From contig JAUCBN010000012.1 of assembly GCA_035048815.1 (NCBI GenBank), positions 7,917,001 through 7,981,000 on the forward strand: DNA of 64,000 nt, given 5' to 3'. Under the pieces are notes generated by a model, which was not told the origin of the DNA, did no database searches, and saw nothing but the letters and a program-made list of their open reading frames with translations. Of the stretch, positions 47,305-59,862 are shown piece by piece. This stretch comes from Abelmoschus esculentus (taxonomy: Eukaryota > Streptophyta > Magnoliopsida > Malvales > Malvaceae). The position numbers and the translations under genes were made by a program. How positions within the stretch are numbered: the first letter of the stretch is position 1; each line of letters starts with the position of its first letter.

Positions 47305-47670
47305 GGAACTTGAGCAATGCTTGTGTAAGTTAGAATTCTTATGTTTTTAAAAGAAATCACGAGCGCATCTGACATATTGTGGTGTGTCTTTTTTATTATT
47401 TTTATAACAACACACGACAACAGCTTAAATTTCGCCTGTGATGTTTTTCTATTCTAATGACAATATATGGAATAATTCTCAATGAAATTATATTGATATT
47501 GAATCTTGTTGTTTTATCTTCATAAATCCATGCCATTTCTCTTGACATTGGTTGATATTAGCAGTGTGAGATGTTAGGGCTTAAAACATTTTAAGACCTG
47601 GAGTAAAACTATAAAAGAAATCTCGCATGGGGCATGAGCAATGTTTCGAGCTTAAACGAATAAGATTATA
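47305..47670. other. 3' flank of RIC gene
   Basis: No further gene seen. Around 47620 the words cgcatggggcatgagca...cgaataag resemble the tandem units at 50903-51180. Confidence 0.4.
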
Positions 47671-48004
47671 TTTATGTTTGTTTATTTGTGTTTAAAGGTG
47701 TTAATATTTGATTTGGGTTAATTTGTTTAAAATTTTAAGATAGTGTTCAGGTTCGTTTATTCACTTTTAAAAGTGCTTGTATTCATTTGTTTAGTATTTA
47801 TGAACACATTCGCTTAAATGTTCACAAACGTGTTCGTTTAAATGTCTGTGAACATGTTTGTTTATTTGTGTTTAAAGGTGTTAATGTTTGATTCGGGTTA
47901 ATTTGTTTAAAATTTTAATAGTGTTCATGTTTGTTTATTCACTTTCAAAAGTGTTCGTATTCGTTTGTTTAGTGTTTGTGAACATATTTGTTTAAGTGTT
48001 CATG
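47671..48004. repeat. 180-bp tandem duplication interrupted by a solo LTR
   Basis: Unit 1 starts near 47671 (tttatgtttgtttatttgtg), unit 2 exactly 180 bp later at 47851. Unit 2 runs to 48004, is interrupted by the element at 48005-50832, and resumes at 50838 (aacgtgttcgtttaagtgtc). Words are tgttcgttta/gtgaacatg. Confidence 0.75.
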
Positions 48005-50832
48005 TGTAACCCCCCTCAACCCGGTCTAGACGCCACCCGACTCGAACGAGTTACACGGGGAATACCGAGGCTAATCCGAAGATTCACCCCGATAAGCAAC
48101 CTAAAAAAAATTAAAATTTTCCTTTTATGTTTTCTAGATGCTTTGATTAGATCCTACATGTTCATGTAACTCCAAAGAGTATTGCTTCAACATCAACAAT
48201 CTTATAAACACACGGAAGAACTACCTCAATATTCTCAACATGATTTCTAGATATATTCCAACCTAAAGAACAACATCATAGATTCAACTCATAAGTAGCC
48301 ATGCTTCATTATCAATGATACTCAAATTTACACATAGGGATATCAAGAACCAAACTTGAAAATAACTATATTATAACTAAAGGAATATCAATGCGCAATT
48401 CAAGTCAAAGTCTCGAGCTAACATTAATTTTGATATTTATCAAATAAGTATAAGCATATAACCATTTCAAGTCTCAAAAGCATAGACATTATTCATAATA
48501 TGATAACTCATCCCCATTGCTCTCTCACTACTACTAATGTTATAAAGACACACTTGAGTTTTCACTTGACAGTTAACAGAATCCTTGCTTCTCTTTGCTG
48601 CCTCTACATCAAATACTCTGCATTGCAAAGTAAATGAGAGGGTAAGCATAAGCTTAGTGAGTGAATAAAACAAGTATAAAACCGCCTTGCAATGCAGCCT
48701 ATATTAAATCAATTTCATCAATTAAAAAACATGTTATGCTCTTTATAAAACAAAACACATAGCTAATAATGCCACTTTAAAACTCAGTTAGTGTCATCAA
48801 ACCAAGGCTAACAACGTCATCATTAGATTTTAGTAAAACCCTTTTTGTAATCACATGCTTTAAAAGCTAAAACACAAGTCTTACATGCTACTCATATAGA
48901 AATGCTTACACGTGCATCTCGATGCACAAAGCTCAAGTCTTACATGCTATCAACATAGCAATGCTCAAATCACATGCATACCAATGCATAAAACCTCGCA
49001 TGCATAACACCATATGCAATCAAGTGAAAACCATGACATTTACTTTTGAAAAATAGAAACATATATTGGTGCTAGTGATCCGATTTGTACTACTCCAAAT
49101 CGTTAGGATAAACGGGCAATCACATGTTAGTACTACTCCTAGAGCATGCACATGTTGATACTACTCTCAACATGAATTATTTCACCTTGGTATCCGGTGA
49201 CAGTACTGCTCCGATCAACCCGTATGTGACAGTACTACTCCCATCACATAGCATTAGAATATGGGCCAAAATGCAACACACAAGGAATTTATACACGTAC
49301 GACTTTTGAATGTTTATAGTGCACTCTAGATCCTATTAACCGATCAACTTATCCCATAAGGTTCATCACATAACTAGCCAATATATTATCAAAAATCAAT
49401 GCTCAAAACTTAATTCAAAACAGAATTCAAATCACATGTATCCCACTTTTTATGCATCACTTGTAAAAACCGGTAAAATCACTTTTATCTTATTTTTCAA
49501 AACAAAATCGTGGGAACATCGAATGCATATAAAATCTCTTTAAAAACAATCTCGTGAGCATTTATATACATGCATAATCACATATGCACAATATAATAAG
49601 AGCATAACAAATAACGTTGTAAAACAAGGCATAATATGAGAACCTTTAAGAAAGCAATACTTAAAACTTACTTCCGAGTATAGGGAGGTTTTTCACACCT
49701 TCCCTACACCCCAAATCATTGAAAAAAACATTTAAAACCATGTCAAATTGGCAGCCCTCATAATCCACTCACCGATATCCGATACTTGCTCGCCAAACCA
49801 TCGAAACGAACCGAAACTCCTTCAAACGCAATCGCCTAACTCTTGTCTTGTTTCAAGCATCAAAACCAAGGGGTTTAATGCTTCTAAACTCAGAAAAGAA
49901 ACCAACAAGTCGGATCCTTACACAACAACCCTTAAAACCTATCAAAACTTAAACCGAAAACTTGTCGGAACACACCAAACTTTACTTAAGCCTATAGTCC
50001 GGGATTAGGAATAATAAAAACACTTTATAAACATCCTAAAACATTAAAAATAATCCATTTAAGACCCAAAACAGTGGGTAAAAACTCTTGAACAAAAATT
50101 GAGATTTTTAACCGAAAAAAAACGATTTTTTATGAAATCAAAGGATTAAAACGATTTCTCCAAGCCAAGAACTTAAGAATTTCAATAAAGAACTTTATTG
50201 TTCTAGAGGATTGACAAAATCTCACCTACAAAACTGATCCAATTGCTTTCCGAGTTTTAAAACAAGAAAACGATGAGAAAACAAGAAAATTTGAAGGAGA
50301 AAAGTTAAGATAATTATTATAAACGATTTTTATTGAAAAAGAATGAGTTTTTACCTTGAAAAGTTGATGGACAACTGCCTCCAATGAGGGAAAACGAAAA
50401 TTAGAAAAATAGGTTATGTTTAGGTTAATTTAAAAAGGGTTTAAGAGTTTTAAATTGAGTTTAATTAAGTTATTTAATTTAAAATAGATTTTAGGCTTAA
50501 TTAACTAATATTTGGAAAGCCTAGACCAGTTAGGGTTATAATTGGATCAAAGCCCCTTAAAGATTCAAACTTTTGGCTGGTTTCATAAAATTGTCCTTAA
50601 ATTTTTAATTTTTACAAAACGGTCACTAATTTCAAAATCTTAGAGTTTTAAGGGTCTATTTTCAAAATTGATTGGACCAATTAAAGATTTTATAATATTT
50701 TTTCCATAATTTATTTTGATTAAAAATCAATTTTTAAGTATTTAATCCCGAACTAGGTTAAACCGACAAAACCGGTCCACTAGAACTTTAAACTGGCCTT
50801 TAAACTTCTAGGCCCAGATTTGGGGTGTTATA
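48005..50832. mobile_element. probable solo LTR (2.8 kb) of a large LTR retrotransposon
   Basis: Starts TGTAACCCCCCTCAACCC and ends TTTGGGGTGTTATA, the TG...(C>T)A form of the TGTAAC...GTTACA ends common in plant gypsy LTRs. It is bounded by a perfect 5-bp duplication TCATG (48000-48004 and 50833-50837). It sits cleanly inside unit 2 of a tandem repeat. It has no coding content across 2828 bp. Inside, 49087-49240 has repeated gtactactc(c) words about 35-60 bp apart. A single-LTR remnant after LTR-LTR recombination is the simplest reading; a non-autonomous element without LTRs is less likely. Confidence 0.75.
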
Positions 50833-50902
50833 TCATGAACGTGTTCGTTTAAGTGTCTGTGAACATGTTTGTTTATTCAGAAATATTAATTAAGTTACGT
50901 TT

Positions 50903-51180
50903 AAAGCTTGCATGGGACATGAACGTACATCAAATTATTGTTGAAACGTATAAAGTAAAAGTTACAAGGTTACAAAATTATAGGAAGAATATAAAAGTTA
51001 AAACTTGCATGGAATAGAGGTACATTAAATTATTGTTAAAACGAATAATATTTTGTAAGGTTGCGAAGTTATGAGTAGAGTATGAAAGTTTAAAGCTTGC
51101 ATGAAATATGGACGTACGTTATGTTATTGTTGAAACGAAAAATATAAATGTTGTAAGATTGTTGAACTATTACCATATAT
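50903..51180. repeat. three degenerate tandem units of about 95 bp
   Basis: Units begin aaagcttgcatgggacatga (50903), aaacttgcatggaatagagg (51001) and aaagcttgcatgaaatatgg (51092), each followed by gtac(a/g)t...aaattattgtt(g/a)aaacg and ttg(t/c)aaggtt. Non-coding. Confidence 0.65.
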
Positions 51181-52361
51181 AGGTGAATGGTTAAGTAAAG
51201 ATTAGAGTTATATTTTAAACATATATTTCGTAACGGTAATAAAATAACCGATAAATTAACTGAACTAATTTAGAATCTTCTTTTTGGTTGCTATACGTTT
51301 TGTACTCTAGCTGATATAATCTTAAGATTGTCGTAAGTTAACTGTTAAAGAATGATGTAAGCAGGGACGGAGGCAAAGAAGGCTTTGATGTATATTTTTA
51401 AATATCTTACGTTACTTTCACTATATACATTAATGGAAGTCGACCATGCTTGCTCACTTTGAAATGAACAATCCCCACCCTCTTTATTTTTCGCAATGTT
51501 GATATCGTGGTTAAAAGTCGATATTGTCGATAAACAAAAAATAAAAAAATAAAAATTAATGGAATGAAGGTTAAAATCCCTTCCACCTACGTAACAACTT
51601 CGTCTCTGACCAATCAAGAATTATGTCGGGCAAGACTATTACCATTATCTTGGAAAATCATAGATTTTTGAGTCGTTGTTAGTTATTACACGTAATTTTA
51701 CATGAATTTATAACATTTAACTGCTTTAAATAAGTTGATAACGTTAAAGACAACTGAATTCATACTCAATCAATAATGAACACATGAAAAAATCTTACGT
51801 TAAAAATTCGATCGATTATCAATATCAGTATATAGTTGAAATTACATCTCAATTAAAAAAACAAGACAATAAAACGGTTGGAATGCTTCAATATGAATGT
51901 GTTCCTATTTGTATGTTCTTTTGTACATGTTCCTAATATATGAATGTGTTTGTCCTTTAAATGAACTACGGACAGTATAATACGAGAGTATCGATTTATA
52001 CGATTAAATAATTTTACGACGTAAACTAAACCTTAATTTGCAACAATTATTTATAATAATTATACGGATTAAACGTGCAACATGCTATTTTAATTTTATT
52101 TCTTCGTTAAGTAGGTCAAACCACAAACTTTTTAAATTAAATAATTAAAAATATACATGTACACGGTCCTAATACACATATATTATACGTATATACCAAT
52201 AATCTAATATCTGTATGTGTTATTTGGTAAGCAATTATTATTATTTGGTTTTAAATTTTTAAGAATCTCATGTTTTTGGAAAATTACTGTATTTATACAT
52301 GTTTGGTATTGTATTTATTTAATGCATATTTTGGGTGATAATATAAGATTTCCTTTCTATA
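51181..52361. other. AT-rich intergenic upstream of the HD-ZIP gene
   Basis: No gene supported. The open frame on the minus strand at about 51345-51617 has no recognisable protein character. Confidence 0.45.
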
Positions 52362-52369
52362 TAAATGCA
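52362..52369 (+). promoter_or_regulatory. L1 box TAAATGCA upstream of HD-ZIP IV gene
   Basis: An exact match to the TAAATG(C/T)A element that HD-ZIP IV factors bind in epidermis-expressed genes, about 0.9 kb upstream of the TATA box. One 8-mer in AT-rich DNA can occur by chance. Confidence 0.35.
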
Positions 52370-53274
52370 ATATATTTTTCTTTTGAGATAACAAAGTATT
52401 ATTGGGTAATTAAAGAAAAGAAGTGACTAATTATTAATGGATTTATATGCGTAAGTTATTAATTTTATTCTGCTAATTATGAAAATAATGGATTAATGGA
52501 TTATAAAGCTTATCCAAAAAAAATATGAAAATAACTTATCAATATTGATGAGGGTGACAGTAAAATCTGTGATTTTTTTTTAATTTGTATAAATATTTTT
52601 AAAAAAATAATATAAACAGATGTGTATCGATTTGGTATATAATTTTTAAAATCAAAGGGGTTTATATTAATTTTAATTTTGTTTGAATTCGAAATAGATT
52701 AAACCGATATCGATAGTATATATTCGTATCATTCATCAGATTCTTCCAACTAAATTTAAACAAAAACGAAAGGGAAGAATATGCTCTCCGTTTCTCTTTC
52801 TCTTCACAATTACGCCAGTTTCTAACCCTCCATTAATGCTAGTGCACCATCTCCAATCAATTCCACTGCAATAACTACTTAGCTACCATATTTTTTCCTT
52901 CTTCCTTTTCTTTCTTCATCTTCTTCATCAGGTAGCTTATGTCTCAGTCGAAAATCACTCATCTCTTAACCCCCCCAAAGGTGGTTTTTTTATCATATAT
53001 GTTTTATAGCTACCGGAAGCTGGTTTCTTACAGCACAGCATTAGATGTCCTAGTCGAGTCGAGCGTTACAGTTTTTTGGTCTGAAAATTCGTGCGCGCGT
53101 CCAAGGGTTTTCTCAGTTTCAAAACCTCCCAGTCATTTTAGTTGTTTTGCAACTTGTAATTATCTCATTAGTTTTTTCCAAAGAGAAACAAAACCGTAGA
53201 ACCTATTGAAACCACTACAAAAAACCACTGTAGAAAATCCACAGATATGTCATCTGTGTAGTTTTGGTTAGGGT
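52370..53274. other. HD-ZIP IV promoter region
   Basis: No gene supported; the plus-strand open frame at about 52939-53199 is not protein-like. CT-rich tracts at about 52790-52930 fit a plant promoter. Confidence 0.4.
52830..52839 (+). promoter_or_regulatory. CCATTAATGC, candidate HD-ZIP IV dimer site
   Basis: Nine of ten bases of the palindrome GCATTAATGC bound by several HD-ZIP IV proteins, about 440 bp upstream of the TATA box. With the L1 box it hints at self- or cross-regulation; this is inference. Confidence 0.35.
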
Positions 53275-53282
53275 TATATAAA
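53275..53282 (+). promoter_or_regulatory. TATA box of the HD-ZIP IV gene
   Basis: TATATAAA, followed about 50 bp on by a 5' UTR exon ending ...caacaataag|gtaact (about 53331). A 5' UTR intron of about 300 bp closes at aaacccag|aaaatcc (about 53627), just before the ATG at 53652. Confidence 0.65.
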
Positions 53283-53651
53283 GGCACCCTCTTTGCTGAA
53301 ACTCCTCAGTCTCCTTTGCCAACAATAAGGTAACTTTCTCTCATTTCCATCCATTTTTCTGATTTTCTTGCTAAGATCTTATGATCAGTCGCAAATGGTA
53401 GATTTGAGCTTGGATTTTATCTTAAGATAATATATTAGAAGGAGAAAGAAATATCTTTCTCGATTAACGAGCTTAAGCTTTTATATGGTTTACTTTGCCC
53501 TAGAAACTTCACTGGTTTTGAGCTTTGACTTTATTTGTGTTTGCTTGCTTTCCCTTTTGTTTATTTTATTCATTTTCACTGTCCCAATGTTGCTTTTCAA
53601 TTGACTTGTATGTTCTACAAAACCCAGAAAATCCATAGCCTATTTGTAGCC

Positions 53652-56527
53652 ATGTTCAACCCCCCCAACATATTTGGTACGAGTCCCAGTATGTTCGAAA
53701 GTGAAATGACTGGGAGGATCGGGATAGACGATGATTGCGACACTCGATCGGGCACTGAAATGGATGCACCGTCCGGAGATGATCAGGATGCAGGCCAGCG
53801 CCCCAAGAGGAAGCGTTACCATCGCCATACTCAGCGCCAAATCCAAGAGATGGAAGCGTAAGATCTTTTTTCTTCTTGTAATTTGAGATGAAAAACTTTT
53901 TGTTCTTATTTTATTTTTTGTTTGTTTCTCAGATTCTTTAGCGAGTGCCCTCACCCAGATGATAAGCAAAGGAAGGAGCTAGGCCGTGAGTTAGGGTTAG
54001 AGCCTTTACAAGTCAAGTTTTGGTTCCAAAACAAACGCACCCAGATGAAGGCTCAACTTGAACGAAACGAAAATGCTTTGTTGAAAGCTGAGAACGAAAA
54101 GCTCCGTGCGGAGAACCATAGGTACAAGGAAGCACTAAGCAATACTACATGCCCTAACTGTGGAGGACCAGCTGCCCTTGGAGAGATGTCATTTGATGAG
54201 CAGCACTTGAGAATTGAGAACGCCCGGTTAAGAGAGGAGGTAACTAAGAAAAGTAGAAAACTTTACAGTTTACATAACTGATGTACCATTTATTCATAGT
54301 TTGATGCTCAAATTTGTGTCCTTTTTTTGTTGCAGATTGATAGGTTATCTGGTTCAGCAGCTAAATATGTAGGACATATGAGTACTTCTTTTCCTCACCT
54401 TCCTGGTGGAGCTATCAATTTTGGAACACAATCTGGGTTTGTAGGAGAGATGTACGGTGGTGGTGGTGGTGGTGATCTTCTGAGGTCAGTCCCGGGGCTT
54501 ACTGAAGCTGATAAGCCTATGATTGTTGAGCTTGCTGTTGCTGCAATGGAAGAACTGATGAGAATGGCTAATTCTGGTGAACCTTTGTGGGTTCCTGGGG
54601 AGAATTCTATGGATGCTTTGAATGAAGTAGAGTACTTGAGGACTTTCCCTGGGGGTATTGGACCAAAGCCTTTGGGGTTGAGATCTGAAGCTTCAAGGGA
54701 TTCTGCTGTTATTATTATGAATCATGTTAGCCTTGTTGAGATTCTCATGGATGTGGTATGCTTTTCTTTTGATGTTCGAGAATATTTGATGTACAGACAG
54801 TGGAATTGTTTCTGATCTCAAATACTTGATTTGCAGAATCAATGGTCTAGAGTGTTCTGCGATATTGTTTCACAGGCTTTTACTTTAGAAGTCCTATCAA
54901 CTGGTGTAGCAGGAAACTGCAATGGAGCCTTGCAAGTGGTACTAATTTGATACTATACATTCAATCCAAATAATATGTCTTAACTCTTACATGAATTCTA
55001 GTAATAATTGGAATTATATGTCACATTCTGGTTCCGAAAAGAATTCATTTCGTAACGTTCTGTGTTTTCAGATGACAGCTGAGTTTCAAGTCCCCTCACC
55101 ACTCGTACCGACTCGGGAGAATTATTTCGTGAGGTACTGCAAGCAGCACAACGACAGAACTTGGGCAGTGGTCGATGTTTCCTTGGATAATTTACGACCG
55201 AATCCGATCTCCAAGTGTAGAAGAAGACCCTCAGGTTGTTTGATCCAAGAACTACCAAATGGATACTCAAAGGTATAACTACATCTTTAGTGTACATTCT
55301 CCGTTTATAGCTACCAAAATTTCCATTTAATTGACACATATTTGCTTGATATACTTCAGGTTATATGGGTTGAACATGTTGAAGTGGATGATAGAGCTGT
55401 CCACAACATATACAGACTGTTCGTCAATTCCGGTTTAGCTTTCGGGGCAAAACGATGGGTTACTACATTAGATCGACAATGCGAACGTCTAGCGAGTTCG
55501 ATGGCCAAAAACATTCCGGCCGGGGATCTATGCGGTAAAAGCAAACATAACCCCTTTCTCTTGCAAGTTCAATTGTCTGTTCAATGCCCTTCATTCTCTG
55601 TTATGTTACTTGTTCTGCAGTTATAACTAGTTCAGAAGGAAGGAAGAGTATCCTAAAGTTGGCAGAGAGGATGGTGACTAGCTTCTGCCCCGGGGTCGGC
55701 GCTTCGACCTCCCATGCTTGGACGACCTTATCGGCATCTGGTTCTGATGATGTGAGGGTAATGACCAGGAAGAGTGTGGATGATCCAGGCAGGCCACCTG
55801 GTATTGTGCTAAGTGCTGCAACTTCCTTCTGGATCCCGGTTCCACCAAAGAGGGTTTTTGATTTCCTTAGGGACGAGAACTCTCGAAGCAAGGTAAACGA
55901 ACATAATCATCAAAGCTTTCAAACAAAGCATTTGCATAGTTGTTTCTGTCACCGTAAACCCAAACCCTAAACACTTTACTTGAATTTATAGTGGGATATC
56001 CTCTCAAATGGTGGCCTAGTTGAAGAAATGGCTCATCTAGCTAATGGACGTGACCCAGGCAACTGTGTCTCCTTACTGCGCGTAAATGTAAGTTGGCTTA
56101 GATCTTTGCATAATCATTATAATTAAGCTAACGTTTTCCAATTTTAAACAAAATCTTGCAGAGTGGAAACTCAAACCAAGCCAACATGCTAATACTACAA
56201 GAGAGTCGCACTGATGCCTCGGGATCATACGTGATTTATGCCCCGGTAGATATCATGGCTATGAATGTCGTCTTAGGCGGTGGGGATCCCGATTATGTCG
56301 CACTTCTACCCTCAGGTTTTGCAATACTTCCCGACGGGCAAGGACTTAATGGAGAAAGGATTGTGGAAGTCGGCTCCGGCGGCTCCCTCCTTACTGCCGC
56401 GTTCCAGATTTTGGTCGATTCAGTTCCGACATCAAAACTCCCTCTCGGATCAGTGACGACCGTCAATAGTCTAATAAAATGCACAATTGAAAGGATCAAG
56501 GCGGCGGTCATGTGTGATACTGCATGA
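53652..56527 (+). CDS. HDG2: HD-ZIP class IV transcription factor (HDG2-like), intact
   Basis: Nuclear transcription factor of the epidermis/trichome-regulating HD-ZIP IV family. Nine coding exons: 53652-53857, 53933-54239, 54336-54755, 54837-54938, 55072-55272, 55360-55534, 55621-55892, 55992-56087 and 56162-56527. All are GT-AG and sum to 714 codons plus stop. Homeodomain at about residues 50-110 (KRKRYHRHTQRQIQEME; QVKFWFQNKRTQ). The zipper-loop-zipper carries the CPNC pair typical of class IV. The START domain begins near ADKPMIVELAVAAMEELMRM (about 230-460) and a conserved C-terminal domain follows (PPGIVLSAATSFWIPVPPKR to VMCDTA). START residues and the HD recognition helix show no disabling change. 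The HDG2 name is from recalled similarity (DLLRSV, LGLRSEASR); a PDF2/ATML1-type relative is the alternative. A 5' UTR intron precedes the start. Confidence 0.95.
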
Positions 56528-57079
56528 CCCAGAAATGGTGTTAGCCTGTAATGAAATGAAGTCAAGAACGCACCTTTCATGATCCTTGCCTTTTGGTGAT
56601 TTGAAACAAAAAGGCACAAAACACCACCTTGCAAGGATAATAGCTTGGTTCGGGTATTGACTTTGGCAAAAGAAAAGCACCATTTCCTAAGACTAATTTC
56701 TTATCCTTTCCTTTTTGGTTTCATGTGTTTTATGTTGGATTCACATCCGCCATTGACAAACAGTTGTGGTTGGTTTATGTTTTGGTACCTTTGAAATTAA
56801 TGAACAGCCTTTGCTTTTATTACATAGATCTTTTGTTTGTCTGAAAATCTCCATGGGATATGGCCTATAGACATAGTCCCATGGATTTAATTCTCGTTAG
56901 AACAAGTTGATATTGAGTAAGGTGGTTAGCCATGCATGGCCCACATGAAATAACAAACTAAACCATAAGTACTAGTTTGTTATTCTCATAAGAGGCTATA
57001 TAAAACCTGTTAAGAAGGGATGGCACAGATTCATATCTTTTGCCTACACTGATAACAACTCTTTCTCTTTTCTTTTCAA
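56528..57079. other. HD-ZIP 3' UTR, then possible copia 5' LTR remnant
   Basis: The 3' UTR probably runs to about 56820. From about 56908 to 57079 the sequence contains tatataaaacctgttaagaagg and a CT-rich end next to atgatatcag, as expected of a copia LTR and PBS, but with no second LTR for comparison this is unproven. Confidence 0.35.
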
Positions 57080-59862
57080 TATGATATCAGTTGCCATACC
57101 GATCTTGAGGCCATAACTGTTTTTTTTTCCTTTGTTGTTCTTCATTCTCTTTTCTGGTTCATGAACGCCTTGGTTCCTGAAAACCTTGCGCTCGCCTTTG
57201 CCAACAAACAAGTGAGCGTTAAACTTGATGATAGCAATTTCTTGCTATGGAAGCAGCAAGTGCTCCTTCTTCTTCGCGGTTTAGATCTTGAAGAATTTCT
57301 TGATGAGTCCACACCGATTCCGGAAAGGTATCTGACTGATCCTGGAGGTACTCGTGTTCCTAATCCATAATACAAGAAGTTCGTTAAGCCAGACAGCTCT
57401 CTAGCGTCCTGGCTCCTGTCAACAATCAGTCCTGGTGTGCTTCCTCATCTAGTCGGAGCAGAAACTACTGCGACGATCTGGAAGGTTGTGTGTCAGCATT
57501 ATTCAACGTTGTCCACAACTAAAGTGATGCATCTTCACTGTCGCCTTCGGTAGATCAAGAAAGGCTCGCTCTCTATAAGTGAGTATACGTCTCAGATTAA
57601 AGAAATCTGTGATTTTCTGGTATCTTGTGAAAATCCGGTTCCAGGTGTTGAACATATTGCGACGATTCTAAATGGTTTGCCCTCTGAGTTCGATCTGTTC
57701 GTTGCGGTAATCTCTGCAAGCAAGGATCCTTTTACTTTGGATGGTGTCATCTCAGTGCTTAAAGATGTTGAGTCCAGGCTTGCTGATCCTATGCGAACTC
57801 CGGTGGGAATTAATGTCGCTCGTTATTCTTCTGTTGATGATATTTTCAGGCCTCAATCCAGAGCTCCGGTGCAGTCCAGAGGTACGTCTGGCAATAGGTC
57901 GCGAGGTCGGCTTCGCCCTCAATGCCAACTTTGTGACAAGATGGGTCACTTGGTCGAACGATGCTGGTATAGATTCGATCACTCCTACAAGGTTAACTCC
58001 AACTCTCGATCTGTTCTCAATGACTCTCAAGCCAACATGGCTCGTGTCACGACAGATGTTGATCCTTGCTATGACCCGTTTGTGCATCCGAGTCCTGAGC
58101 TTACAGAAGGTTGTGATCCTAGTGTCACCCCACAGGTTAACTCCCTGACCGTTGCTGCACCTCCTGCTGATAATAGGTGGTACATTGACTCAGGAGCCAC
58201 CCATCATGTTGCTGGACAAACTCAGAATTTGGTGCGCACTCGTCCTTATGCAGGTAATGGTCAAGTTCTTTTGGGTGATGGATCTTCCATTTCCATATCG
58301 CATATAGGATCTAAGACCGTTTCTACTACTTCAAGAAATCTTAGCTTTAATTCTTTATTAATTGTTCCTTCAATTAAGAAGAATTTGATCTCGGTTTCAA
58401 GATTCACTAGAGATAATCATGTTTGCTTTTAATTTCTTTCTGATAAATGCTTGGTGAAGGATGAAAGCACAAGTGAAGTTTTGCTTCAAGAAAAACAGGA
58501 GAATGAGCTATATTGCCTCGATCTGTCTTCTTCAACTGCTGTTGCTCTTACTACTGCTGCTGAATTCAGTTACACATTGTGGCATCAAAGGCTAGGACAT
58601 TCTTCTACTGGCACTCTTAGCTTAGCTCTAAATAAGTCTTTCAGTTCCAATAAACTTGTTGTATGTTCGCCATGCCAATTGAGCAAGAGTCATTGTTTAT
58701 CATTTTCCGAGTCTAATACAGTCTATTCTAGGCCTTTTGAGTTGGTAGAAGCTGATGTATGGGGTCCAGCATCCGTTAAATCTGCTGGTTATCAATACTA
58801 TGTCTCATTTGTTGATATGTTTTCAAGGAACTGTTTGCTCTATCTATTAAAGTCGAAAGGGGAAGTTGTTAATGCTTTTTCAATATTCCATGCCTTAGTT
58901 AAAAATCAATTCTCCACTAACTTGGTTGCTCTTCAAACTGATGGAGGTGGAGAATTCCAGGCCTTGAAAGATGAACTACAACGACTTGGCATTCAGCACC
59001 GTGTCACCTGTCCCAAAACGTCTCAACAGAACGGTGTGGTCGAGAGAAAACATCGACATATTGTTGATACGTCTTTAGCTTTACTCGCTCAAGCATCCAT
59101 GCCCCTTTGTTACTGGTCACATGCTATTCTCTCTACAGTGTTCATTATTAATCGTCTACCAACAAGTGTTCTTGGGGGAATCTCACCTCATCAGAGACTT
59201 TATGGAAAGACACCAAACTATGAATTCTTTAAGGTGTTTGGGTGCAAGTGTTTTCCTTGCTTGAGGCAATATCAGCAGCATAAGTTCAGCTTTAGGTCCA
59301 CTGAGTGTACGTTTCTTGGTTATTCTCCTCAGCATCAAGGGTATAAGTGTATGGATAGCTCCAGGAGAATATATGTATCTCGGCATGTGAGGTATGATGA
59401 GACTTCTTTTCCATTTGCTGCTATCAAACCGGGTTCGTCTCAACCAGTTACTGAGTTACTGAGCCATATTTGTCATCTTCGATTCCGTATCTGTCACCTG
59501 AAGCGATGTCTCAGCCCACAACTATGTTTGATCATCAGAATGTTTCGATGACTTCACCATCTACTCAGGACCCTTGTGTCAGACAAGCGACACCTGCAGC
59601 ATCATTCTCCTCAAGTCACACAAATGTAGATAATCGAGCCTCAGGTGCTTCATCTACCGAGTCTCCAGCAAGTTCCGCACCGATTGAGTCACCTACGGGA
59701 GCTGGTGTATCTACTTCAACTTCCACTATGGATCTGCCTTCTGCGTCTCCAGGTGTACCTGAAGAGGTCATCACAACAATGCCAGGCAATGCTTCTCCAC
59801 CCTTGGTACCTGATCTTCCACCTCCAGTAAATACACATAGGATGTGCACTAGAAGTAAGAGT
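57080..59862 (+). mobile_element. Ty1/copia gag-protease-integrase, RT/RNase H deleted
   Basis: One plus-strand polyprotein with three isolated stops (TAA 57368-57370, TAG near 57551, TAA near 58430). Gag: KLDDSNFLLWKQQVLLLLRG and LASWLLSTISPGVLP; zinc knuckle CQLCDKMGHLVERC; protease WYIDSGATHHV; gag_pre-integrase LWHQRLGHSS; integrase with EADVWGP, LQTDGGGEF and QNGVVERKHRHIVD; then the hinge ending NTHRMCTRSKSD. The RT normally begins right after that hinge, but the sequence changes to unrelated AT-rich DNA. No 3' LTR is seen. The element is a deletion derivative. Confidence 0.9.

Noticed and set aside
47671..48004. Considered as a CRISPR-like or satellite array
   Set aside because: Only two units of 180 bp with no spacer pattern; a plain tandem duplication in a plant nuclear genome.
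49748..50008. 86-codon plus-strand open frame
   Set aside because: Lies inside the solo LTR and has no retrotransposon or host protein character.
52939..53199. 86-codon plus-strand open frame upstream of the HD-ZIP gene
   Set aside because: Falls in promoter/5' UTR-like CT-rich sequence directly upstream of a TATA box; no domain.
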